Shown in pieces: positions 45,599-53,802 of a stretch of 64,000 nt of DNA. Location of the stretch: assembly GCF_900115045.1 (NCBI RefSeq), contig NZ_FOVC01000007.1:113001-177000 (forward strand). Reading direction: 5' to 3'. A program made the translations under genes and the position numbers. The notes under the pieces are model-generated. The model searched no databases. It saw only the letters and a program-made list of their open reading frames with translations, and had not been told where the DNA came from. The stretch's first letter is position 1, and every line of letters starts with the position of its first letter. Origin of the DNA: Izhakiella capsodis (GTDB taxonomy: Bacteria; Pseudomonadota; Gammaproteobacteria; Enterobacterales; Enterobacteriaceae).

Positions 45599-47242
45599 TC
45601 ACTCAGCCAATTGCCAGATGCACTCATACGGGCGCAGGCAACCCGTACGTGCAGCCTCATTGTAGTTATGCAGCAGCACCTTGCCGCTTAACTCCGCCAG
45701 TGGCACCGCCTGCTCTTGTCCGCTCAGATTGGCCAGTACACGCAGAGTTTTCCCGGCGGCTGAGCGGGTATAGCACCAGATAAACGGATGGTCGGGCAGC
45801 AGATCCTGATAATCACCTTCAGTCAGTAGTGACACACTTTTACGTAGCTGAGCCAGCCGCTGATAAAGATAGAATACCGAATCATGATCGGTCAGCGCCC
45901 GTTCCACATTAATCCTGTCTGCGTTATGGGCCACAGGGATCCATGGCGCACCGGCACTGAATCCGGCCTGCGGGTCGGCACTCCACTGCATCGGTGTACG
46001 GCTATTGTCCCGCGATTTACCGGCCAGAATAGACAGCAGGTCTTCATCGTTTCGACCGGCCCTCTTCAGTTCGGCGTACATATTCAGACTTTCCACATCG
46101 CGATACTGTTCAATGCAGGTAAAGCCTGGATTGGTCATCCCTATCTCCTCACCCTGATAGATGTATGGGGTACCCTGCATCCCGTGCAATACCATCGCCA
46201 GCATTTTAGCTGAGGGGACACGTAGCGAATCCTCATCGCCAAAGCGCGAAACGATGCGCGGCTGATCGTGATTACACCAAAACAGTGCGTTCCAGGCGTA
46301 GCCGTGCATTCCCTGCTGCCATTCACGAAATATCTGCTTCAGCAGCACATAATCCGGTGCTGCATCGGTCCATTTATTTCCGTTAAGATAATCTACTTTA
46401 AGGTGATGGAAATTAAAGGTCATCGACAGTTCGCTGCCGTCATTGGCGGCGTAGCGTCGACAATCCTCCAGTCGAGTGGAGGACATCTCACCCACGGTCA
46501 TCAGGCCCAGTGGCTTGAACACGTCGCGGCTAAATTCATGCAGGAACTCATGAATACGCGGTCCGTCAGTATAAAAACGACGCCCGTCACCGATCTCATC
46601 CGGTAGATAATCTTGCTGCTTGGAGACCAGATTCACCACGTCCAGCCGCAGGCCATCAACGCCTTTCTGCGCCCAGAAGCGGCAAACGCTCTTCAGCGCT
46701 TCACGCACCGGTGGATATTCCCAGTTAAGATCCGCCTGTTCGGTGGAAAACAGATGCAAATAATATTGTCCACTCGCTTCGTGCCACTGCCATGCACTGC
46801 CGCCAAATTTGGAACGCCAGTTGTTCGGCGGCCCGCCGTTTTCGGCCGGATCGCGCCAGATGTAAAACGGGCGGAACTCGCTGTCACCATCCTGCGACCT
46901 CAGGAACCATTCGTGCTTTGTCGAGGTGTGGTTAAAGACCATATCCATTACGATACGAATGCCGCGGCGATGGGTCTCCGCTATTAATTGCTCAAACTGC
47001 GGCATCGTGCCGTAAGTCGGGTCGATGGTGTAGTAATCGGCCACGTCGTAGCCGTTGTCCACTTGCGGAGAACTATACATAGGCGTCAGCCACAGTGCAT
47101 CTACGCCCAAGGTTTGTAGGTAATCCAGACGTTTGATAATCCCGATGATATCGCCCGTGCCACTGCCGGTCGTATCCTGGAAACTTTTTGGGTAAATCTG
47201 GTAGATAGTGCCGTTTTTCCACCACTCTATTTCGTTACTCAT
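45599..47242 (-). CDS. treC: Trehalose-6-phosphate hydrolase
   Basis: GH13 enzyme splitting imported trehalose 6-phosphate into glucose and glucose 6-phosphate. The start at 47242 (MSNEIEWWKNGTIYQIYPKSFQDT) gives 547 residues (E. coli 551). GH13 regions: DMVFNHTS, nucleophile Asp in GLRLDVVNL, acid Glu in TVGEMSST, and NHDQPR. Begins 23 bp behind treB; order treR-treB-treC as in E. coli. Confidence 0.97.
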   Translation of the reverse strand: MSNEIEWWKNGTIYQIYPKSFQDTTGSGTGDIIGIIKRLDYLQTLGVDALWLTPMYSSPQVDNGYDVADYYTIDPTYGTMPQFEQLIAETHRRGIRIVMDMVFNHTSTKHEWFLRSQDGDSEFRPFYIWRDPAENGGPPNNWRSKFGGSAWQWHEASGQYYLHLFSTEQADLNWEYPPVREALKSVCRFWAQKGVDGLRLDVVNLVSKQQDYLPDEIGDGRRFYTDGPRIHEFLHEFSRDVFKPLGLMTVGEMSSTRLEDCRRYAANDGSELSMTFNFHHLKVDYLNGNKWTDAAPDYVLLKQIFREWQQGMHGYAWNALFWCNHDQPRIVSRFGDEDSLRVPSAKMLAMVLHGMQGTPYIYQGEEIGMTNPGFTCIEQYRDVESLNMYAELKRAGRNDEDLLSILAGKSRDNSRTPMQWSADPQAGFSAGAPWIPVAHNADRINVERALTDHDSVFYLYQRLAQLRKSVSLLTEGDYQDLLPDHPFIWCYTRSAAGKTLRVLANLSGQEQAVPLAELSGKVLLHNYNEAARTGCLRPYECIWQLAE

Positions 47243-47265
47243 TCCCTGTTCCTTATTAAATAGCA

Positions 47266-48684
47266 CTATGCCGTGGCCAATGCTTCACGGCGCGCCTTAC
47301 GCTGATATACCAATACAGTCAAAATAATAGGGATGACCGTCGCCGCCAGCATTGCCAGTGCGTAAACGCTCCAGAACTGCGGCTTTATAGAGAGGATGCC
47401 CGGCAAGCCACCGACCCCAATACCATTAGCCGTTACACCTGCCAGCCCACAAATCAGGCCCGCTACCGCGGAGCCAGTCATCGCACATAGCATCGGAAAG
47501 CGATATTTCAGGTTGATGCCGTACATTGCTGGCTCTGTCACACCGAGGAACGCGGAGATTGCCGCCGGCGCTGAGATTTCACGTTCGTTATGTTTTTTAC
47601 TGACGATAATTATACCCACTACCGCGGCACCCTGGGCAATGTTGGACAAGGCGATCAGCGGCCAGAGCGGGGTGCCACCCGTGCTCTGCACCATTTGCAT
47701 ATCGATTGCCAGCGTGGTCTGGTGCACGCCGGTAATCACCAGTGGGGCGTAGAGGAAACCAAACAGCGTGGCACCGATAGGAGCAAAGCTACCGGTCATC
47801 ACACTTTTTACTGCGAAGGCTACGCCGTCACCGATCATTCGACCAAACGGACCTATCAGCGTATGAGCGAGGAAAACAGCTATCAACAGTGAAGTAACCG
47901 GCACAATGACCAGATTCAGATACGAGGGCACGATGCGTTTCAGCAAATTTTCTATGATAGCCAGTGCCATACCGGCCAGGACTGACGGGATCACCTGCGC
48001 CTGATAACCCACTTTTTCAATGGTAAACCAGCCGAAATTCCACACATCCGGCAGCTGCTGACCGAGGTTATAGGCGTTCATCAGCTGTGGGGAAACTAAG
48101 GTGATGCCCAGCACAATGCCGAGGACTTCAGTTCCCCCCATTTTTTTCACCGTTGACCAGCAAACAGCCACAGGCAGGAACATAAATATTGCCTCGCCCA
48201 GCAGCCACAAGAAGTCGTAAACCGACTGCCATAACGGATGCATCTGCGCCAGCGTCTGCCCGTTGTTGAAGGGAATATCACCGATAACGTTTCGGAAGCC
48301 GAGGATGAGGCCACCGCTGATCAGCGCAGGCAGCAACGGGAAAAAAATCTCTGCGAAATGGGAAATACTGCGCTCAAACAGGTTCATATTCTGCCGTGCA
48401 GCGATTTTTGCCTGTTCTTTGCCAACTTCGTCCTGACCGACAATGGTAATCAGCATTTTATAGTAGTCGCCGACGTCGGGACCAATAACCACTTGAAATT
48501 GACCGGCATTGGTAAAACAGCCTTTTACCATCGGCAGCGCTTCCAGCCCCTGAGGTGACGCTTTCTTTGGATCTTTCAGGACAAAACGCAGGCGAGTTAT
48601 ACAGTGGGTCACGGTAGCAATGTTGCATTTGCCGCCAACAAGGTCGATCAGTTGTTCAACATCCTGTCGCTTAACTTTACTCAT
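47266..48684 (-). CDS. treB: Trehalose PTS permease EIIBC
   Basis: Phosphotransferase transporter bringing trehalose in as trehalose 6-phosphate. 472 residues. EIIB domain 1-90 with phosphorylated Cys28 in THCITRLRF; EIIC from about 105 with about ten membrane segments, containing GVHQTTLAID (catalytic region) and ITEPAMYGINLKY-type FLGVTEPAMYGIN. It lacks its own EIIA and presumably uses glucose EIIA (Crr) as in E. coli. Confidence 0.96.
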   Translation of the reverse strand: MSKVKRQDVEQLIDLVGGKCNIATVTHCITRLRFVLKDPKKASPQGLEALPMVKGCFTNAGQFQVVIGPDVGDYYKMLITIVGQDEVGKEQAKIAARQNMNLFERSISHFAEIFFPLLPALISGGLILGFRNVIGDIPFNNGQTLAQMHPLWQSVYDFLWLLGEAIFMFLPVAVCWSTVKKMGGTEVLGIVLGITLVSPQLMNAYNLGQQLPDVWNFGWFTIEKVGYQAQVIPSVLAGMALAIIENLLKRIVPSYLNLVIVPVTSLLIAVFLAHTLIGPFGRMIGDGVAFAVKSVMTGSFAPIGATLFGFLYAPLVITGVHQTTLAIDMQMVQSTGGTPLWPLIALSNIAQGAAVVGIIIVSKKHNEREISAPAAISAFLGVTEPAMYGINLKYRFPMLCAMTGSAVAGLICGLAGVTANGIGVGGLPGILSIKPQFWSVYALAMLAATVIPIILTVLVYQRKARREALATA

Positions 48685-48777
48685 GAAAAGTAGCCTTATT
48701 TCTTAAAGTGTCCAATGGCAGATCAAGGGATGCCTGGAGTCGATGTAAGAATTTCGAGATCGGTAACAGATTGACAT

Positions 48778-48789
48778 GGGAACGTTCCC
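48778..48789. promoter_or_regulatory. treB operator GGGAACGTTCCC
   Basis: Perfect palindrome in the 168-bp treR-treB spacer. On the minus strand it directly follows TATAAG, a candidate -10, with TGTGATCGTTTCG (CRP-like half-site) just upstream, so a bound repressor would cover the start of transcription. Identical to the site at 42746. Confidence 0.75.
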
Positions 48790-48852
48790 ACTTATATCGA
48801 AACGATCACAAATTTTCAGATTCGTGGAGAGAGACAGGGCTAAAAGACAACA

Positions 48853-49803
48853 TCAAGGTACCCGTTTTCCTTGAATAAGGATCTGCTGCATATCGATCGA
48901 ACCGTTGAGCAGTGCCAGTAACTGGTGGGCGGCGGCATCTCCTGCAGAACCGTATCCTAGCTCTACGGAGAAAGATTCGGGGAAAAGAAAACGCAGCAGT
49001 GGTAGGTTACCAATACTGCATACCAGCACGTTATTTATTTGCTGTTGCTGAAGGTATTTTTGTGCCCCTAGCGCAATGGTATCCGAGGCACAGATCACCG
49101 AGCGGATGTCGTGGGCCAGTATCTGCGGTAGCAGATCGTAACCGCTCTGCCAAGATAGCTCGCCAAGAGCAATATGGGGTACCAGCCCGTGCTGCTGGCA
49201 ATACTCTTCGTAGGCCCGCGTACGCTTCAGGCCAGTGGTGGTGTCGCGAGGAAAGACGCCGATAAAACCGATATCGTTAATCTGCCTGTCCATCAGCGTC
49301 TGCATCAGCAGCCTCACAGCCCCAACATCGTCATAACACACCGAAGATAGACCGGGGATCTCGCGGGCCAGCACGACCAGCTTATTCCGCCACGGCAGCA
49401 ACATTTTTGCTGGCAGGCCGGTAAAGCCAAACAGGATCACTCCGTCGATATTGCGCTGCTTCAGCACCTGTAAATGCTCTTTAACCCTGGCCACACTGAA
49501 CTGGCTTTCCAGCACGATGGCGTCATATCCTTGCTGATAGAATACGGGGAGCATGGCGCGTACCGCCTGATTTTCCGACGGTGAATCCAGGCGTGAAACG
49601 ACAATAGCGATCACCTTATCGCTGAAGCCTCGCATAGCCCGCGCCGACTTGGATGGACTAAAATTATGCTCTTCAATCACTTTTAGTACGCGCTCACGTG
49701 TATCTGGACGAACGTTTTGCTGGTTGTTCAGAACGCGGGAGACGGTAGACTTTCCTACTCCGCTGAGGCGAGCAATGTCCTTGATTGTCAGGCTATTTTT
49801 CAT
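48853..49803 (-). CDS. treR: Trehalose operon repressor TreR
   Basis: LacI-family repressor, 316 residues (E. coli 315). Helix-turn-helix: SLTIKDIARLSGVGKSTVSR in the form LTIKDIARLSGVGKSTVSRVLNN, hinge helix SPSKSARAMRG, then a periplasmic-binding-type effector domain (trehalose 6-phosphate in E. coli). DIDGVILFGFTG and CYDDVGA resemble TreR rather than other LacI members. It lies upstream of treBC on the same strand. Confidence 0.95.
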   Translation of the reverse strand: MKNSLTIKDIARLSGVGKSTVSRVLNNQQNVRPDTRERVLKVIEEHNFSPSKSARAMRGFSDKVIAIVVSRLDSPSENQAVRAMLPVFYQQGYDAIVLESQFSVARVKEHLQVLKQRNIDGVILFGFTGLPAKMLLPWRNKLVVLAREIPGLSSVCYDDVGAVRLLMQTLMDRQINDIGFIGVFPRDTTTGLKRTRAYEEYCQQHGLVPHIALGELSWQSGYDLLPQILAHDIRSVICASDTIALGAQKYLQQQQINNVLVCSIGNLPLLRFLFPESFSVELGYGSAGDAAAHQLLALLNGSIDMQQILIQGKRVP

Positions 49804-49933
49804 GGTGTTATCTGGTCAACAAGTTATTACAGGCAGTTTACTGCCATTTGTAGTTAAAAATACAGGGCGGGATAGTATGGGAAATTAGCGGCCATAAAAA
49901 AGGTCACCCTGGCAGACTATCACCTCAGCAATG

Positions 49934-50034
49934 TCACAGGCTGCGGTCACCTTCGGGCATCTCCCGCAGGACAGGTGCCTGCCGGGCAAAAAATGCACTT
50001 AAGACTGTTGCAACCAGCAGGGTCATCATGCTGT
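49934..50034 (-). pseudogene. 3' remnant of an unidentified coding sequence
   Basis: Upstream of treR the minus strand reads MMTLLVATVLSAFFARQAPV and continues LREMPEGDRSL to a stop at 49934. The hydrophobic stretch followed by a charged tail looks like the C-terminus of a membrane transporter. No start or upstream part is recognisable, so it is a relic if real. Family not determined. Confidence 0.4.
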
Positions 50035-50274
50035 GAGTCCGAACTTTTCGAGCGATATAATCTTCTGATTAACTGACTATTTTTTTATTATCAGCGTCGT
50101 CAGATTTGCACCACTGGCTGGACTTGCGTTGATTATACTATCAGGGTGAATAGCTTGATTGACGCCTTCTCCCCTTACACATAAGTGGGAAAAGGGGGTC
50201 ATTCAGGCTGACAGTCGTCGGCTCTTCTGAGTTGCTGCAAACCGCATCGCGCTTATGTTGGTTTTCAGCGTGAT

Positions 50275-50493
50275 TTATTCCCGGTGACTGTCCACCGCGA
50301 TTGGGTCATTAGCACTGTAGGCTGAATGGGCATAACCGCTATGACAGTAGACTTTCCCCTTGCTATCTCGTCTAGGTTTCACGATAGCCCAATACGGTGT
50401 CCTGCCCCCGGCGTTATAAGTATTTTCACCGTTAATTTTCATTCGTGCAGTTGGTTTATGTACGTAGTCTTTCTTGTTTATCTTAAATGTCAC
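50275..50493 (-). CDS. Hypothetical 72-residue frame
   Basis: GTG-started frame between treR and the tauD relic. The product begins MTFKINKKDYVHKPTARMKI and includes GGRTPYWAIVKPRRDSKGKV, rich in Lys, Tyr and His. No family recognised and no good ribosome site; composition differs from neighbours. Possibly a fragment of a larger transferred gene. Confidence 0.28.
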   Translation of the reverse strand: MTFKINKKDYVHKPTARMKINGENTYNAGGRTPYWAIVKPRRDSKGKVYCHSGYAHSAYSANDPIAVDSHRE

Positions 50494-50622
50494 TGCTTCG
50501 GCTGGTCAGATCATTCATCCGATAGAATCTCGCATATTGGACTTTCACAGAAATCGTGAGTCTGTTCAGAACTCAACTCTGGGCAGGCGAGGGGCTGGAC
50601 GAGGCTGACAGCATGTAATAGC

Positions 50623-50811
50623 AGGATCTACTCAACCTACCTGATATTTACAACAGTGCCGTTTCAGATGCGCTGGCGCTGGCCGCAAGACGATATGGCT
50701 ATCTGGGATAACCGGGTCACTCCGCACTATGCGAATGCTGATTATTATCCGGCGCGCCGGGTGATGAACCGGGCGACAGTGTTGGGGGACAAACCCGTTT
50801 TCGCCGGCTAA
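50623..50811 (+). pseudogene. tauD: tauD 3' remnant (taurine dioxygenase)
   Basis: The last 49 codons before TAA (50809-50811) read MRWRWPQDDMAIWDNRVTPH and then YANADYYPARRVMNRATVLGDKPVFAG, which matches the C-terminus of E. coli TauD including the iron-binding His (TPHYAN) and 2-oxoglutarate Arg. The upstream part (50623 to about 50660) only loosely follows TauD, and the N-terminal 80% of the gene is missing. It is on the same strand as the tauA relic 8 kb to the left. Confidence 0.88.
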
Positions 50812-51220
50812 GGATGCGACGGCCTGACTGCTCCCGCTGTGATCACAACGGTGACTGTGCTTGCTGCTTCAGCGCGAGCCTGACCTTGTGTCCGTGAGTT
50901 GGCTGAAATCAGCTCGGTCCTTTTCTCCGAAGTGAACTTCTGTATGGCTTGAGTAAAAAGCTTAACCATATCTACGCCAGATTAAATGTCTGCGTCTGGC
51001 CTACGCTCTTTAATCAAAGCATCACCATCATCGTGACGAACCTGCGTACCCGGACTTATCAGTAGCGAACGGATGGAGCCAGCCCAGGCTGAGTCGAGGG
51101 TAGAAAATGAACGCCCGGCGAACAGACCGGAAGCCGGGCTGAAACATGAGGACTGGACGCAGGCAACGCCATAAAACCCGGTATTGAAGCGCAAAGACGA
51201 GACAGCACCTCAATCGGCGA
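50812..51220. other. Decayed gap between tauD relic and yheS
   Basis: About 410 bp without a supported gene. Short frames exist on the minus strand around 50982-51194 but none is recognisable. Looks like leftover sequence at the edge of the replaced tau/tre block. Confidence 0.45.
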
Positions 51221-53125
51221 TTATTGCGCATGAATCTGCTCAAGCTGCTCCTGAGCGTCCAGCCACGCCATCTCGCAGTGCTCAAGCTCGCTTTTCGCCT
51301 GCGCTTGCTGTTGCAATGCGGCAGACAGGTCGGCTTTGTGACCCTGCTCGTAGATTGCGCTGTCAGATAGTCGGCTCTCCACATCGCCAAGCTGTTTATG
51401 CAGCTGGGCCATCTGCTTTTCGAGCTTTTCGATCAGTTTACGCAGAGGCTGAGTCTGAGCTCGCCGTTCAGCATCGCGTCGTTTCTGATCTTTACGTGCC
51501 TGAGCGCTGTGTTGATTTTCATTCCTTACCTGTGCTGACGGCTGCATCTCCAGCTTTTGCAAGTCGCTCAGCCACTGCTGATAGTCCTCCAGATCGCCGC
51601 TAAATACGTCGACTTTACCGTCGTGGACCAGATAGAGATCGTCGGTTGTTGCCCGTAATAAGTGCCGGTCGTGCGATACAACCACTAGCGCGCCCTCAAA
51701 ATCAATTAACGCTTCAGTCAGCGCCTGTCGCATATCGAGATCGAGGTGGTTAGTTGGTTCATCGAGTAACAGTAGGTTTGGCCGATCCCAGACGATCAGC
51801 GCCAGAACCAGGCGTGCTTTTTCGCCACCGGAAAAACGCGCGATATGTTCATTAATCTTATCGCCCTGGAATGCAAACCCGCCGAGGTAGTCGCGCAATT
51901 GCTGTTCGGATACTTTCGGCGCCTGGCGGGCCAGATGCTGAAGTGGCGATTCGTCAGGGCGTAAAAACTCAAGTTGATGTTGAGCGAAATAGCCAAGTTT
52001 GACGCCTTTTGCCAGGCCGATATCCCCTAGTTGCGGTGAAAGCTCGCCTGCCAGCAGCTTAATTAAGGTGGATTTTCCGGCGCCGTTACGGCCTAGCAGG
52101 CCGATACGTGAGCCTGGCACCAGGTTCAGCTTAATCGCGTCCAGAACCGTGCGCTCCCCATACCCTGCGCTGACTTTTTCCATTTTCAGCAGCGGGTTTG
52201 GTAGACTTTCCGGCGGGCGGAAACTAAAACTAAAGGGATTATCAACGTGGGCCGGGGCGATCAGCTCCATACGCTCCAGCATCTTAATACGACTCTGAGC
52301 CTGTTTCGCTTTTGACGCCTTTGCGCGAAAGCGATCGATGTAGCTTTGCAGATGCGCCACTTTTTGCTGCTGGCTTTCAAACATTGCCTGCTGCTGCGCT
52401 AGTTTGGTTGCACGCTGAATTTCAAACGAACTGTAATTCCCGGTGTACTCGAACAGATTCTGCTGTTCGATATGCAAGATTTTGTTCACGACCGGATCAA
52501 GAAAGTCACGGTCGTGCGAGATCAGAATCAGCGTGCCAGAATAGCTTTTCAGCCAGCGCTCAAGCCAGATAACTGCATCGAGATCAAGGTGGTTAGTTGG
52601 TTCATCAAGTAACAGTAGGTCAGAACGGCATAGCAGCGCCTGGGCCAGATTAAGGCGCATACGCCAGCCGCCGGAAAAAGCGCTTACCGGCTGGGTTATT
52701 TGATCCTGCAAAAAGCCCAGCCCGCTTAACAGGCTGGCCGCCCGCGCCTGTATGCTCCATGCATTAATCGCATCTAACTGGCCGTGAATTGAGGCAATTG
52801 CGTTGCCATCATTACGGGCGTTGGCATCGTTTAACGCGGCTTCCAACTGACGGTACTCGCGATCGCCATCAATAACGTATTCAATGGCGGCCTTTTGCAG
52901 CGCCGGGGTTTCCTGATTTACCCATGCCAGCGACCAGGTTGTGGGCCAGCGAGCTGTCCCTGCATCCGGACTGATTTCATTTTTCAGCAATGAAAGCAGG
53001 GTAGATTTTCCGCAGCCGTTTTTGCCAACCAGACCTACTTTTTGTCCAGGATTAATGGCGGCGGAAGCGTTATCAAGCAGGACGTGCACCCCGCGTCTAA
53101 TTTGTAAGGAAGAGAAGACAATCAT
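51221..53125 (-). CDS. yheS: ABC-F ATPase YheS
   Basis: Soluble ATPase with two ABC domains, 634 residues (E. coli 637), of the ABC-F group that acts on ribosomes. Domain 1: GLVGKNGCGKST, FSGGWRMRLNLAQAL, LLLDEPTNHLD; inter-domain helical linker about 240-300; domain 2: GLLGRNGAGKST, FSGGEKARLVLALI, second LLLDEPTNHLD; C-terminal coiled coil (about 540-634). No membrane segments. Divergent from kefG. Confidence 0.96.
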   Translation of the reverse strand: MIVFSSLQIRRGVHVLLDNASAAINPGQKVGLVGKNGCGKSTLLSLLKNEISPDAGTARWPTTWSLAWVNQETPALQKAAIEYVIDGDREYRQLEAALNDANARNDGNAIASIHGQLDAINAWSIQARAASLLSGLGFLQDQITQPVSAFSGGWRMRLNLAQALLCRSDLLLLDEPTNHLDLDAVIWLERWLKSYSGTLILISHDRDFLDPVVNKILHIEQQNLFEYTGNYSSFEIQRATKLAQQQAMFESQQQKVAHLQSYIDRFRAKASKAKQAQSRIKMLERMELIAPAHVDNPFSFSFRPPESLPNPLLKMEKVSAGYGERTVLDAIKLNLVPGSRIGLLGRNGAGKSTLIKLLAGELSPQLGDIGLAKGVKLGYFAQHQLEFLRPDESPLQHLARQAPKVSEQQLRDYLGGFAFQGDKINEHIARFSGGEKARLVLALIVWDRPNLLLLDEPTNHLDLDMRQALTEALIDFEGALVVVSHDRHLLRATTDDLYLVHDGKVDVFSGDLEDYQQWLSDLQKLEMQPSAQVRNENQHSAQARKDQKRRDAERRAQTQPLRKLIEKLEKQMAQLHKQLGDVESRLSDSAIYEQGHKADLSAALQQQAQAKSELEHCEMAWLDAQEQLEQIHAQ

Positions 53126-53247
53126 AAGCGCCGGATTAAGGGTATATGTTAAATTAGTATTTCAATAAAAATTTCGGAATCACCGATTCCATCGCGTAGT
53201 GCATGGTAACGGAAATCGCCGATCAACACGACGATTTGAAGGGGGAA

Positions 53248-53802
53248 ATGATGTTGCAGCCGCCGAAAGTCTTGCTGCTCTATGCGCACCCGGAGTCACA
53301 GGACTCTATTGCCAATCGGGTACTACTGCAATCAGCCAGTCAACTTGATAACGTTACCGTGCATGAATTGTATGCAGAATATCCGGATTTTTTTATTGAT
53401 ATCCATCGCGAACAGCAGCTGCTGCGTACGCATCAGGTGATTGTTTTTCAACATCCACTTTACACTTATAGCTGCCCTGCGCTGTTAAAAGAGTGGCTGG
53501 ACCGCGTGCTATCTCGCGGCTTTGCCAGCGGAGTAGAGGGTACTGCGCTGGAAGGTAAATTCTGGCGTAGTGTTGTTACGACTGGCGAACCTGAGTCGGC
53601 ATATCATCACAACGGCCTGAACCGCCATCCGTTATCGGAAATTATGCGTCCTTTTGAACTCACCGCCCGGATGTGCCATATGCACTGGCTGACGCCAATG
53701 GTGGTTTATTGGGCACGGCGTCAGTCATCCGAGGCGATGAAAAATTTTTCCCGCGCTTACGGCGAGTGGCTGGCGTCACCATTGCCGCCAGGGGGGCATT
53801 AA
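53248..53802 (+). CDS. kefG: KefG, ancillary NAD(P)H oxidoreductase of KefB
   Basis: Flavodoxin-like quinone-reductase-type subunit required for full KefB activity. Start 53248 (MMLQPPKVLLLYAHPESQDS, behind GGGGGA) gives 184 residues, the E. coli length. Conserved VIVFQHPLYTYSCPALLKEWLDRV. Its stop overlaps the kefB start by one base (TAATG). Confidence 0.95.
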   Translation: MMLQPPKVLLLYAHPESQDSIANRVLLQSASQLDNVTVHELYAEYPDFFIDIHREQQLLRTHQVIVFQHPLYTYSCPALLKEWLDRVLSRGFASGVEGTALEGKFWRSVVTTGEPESAYHHNGLNRHPLSEIMRPFELTARMCHMHWLTPMVVYWARRQSSEAMKNFSRAYGEWLASPLPPGGH

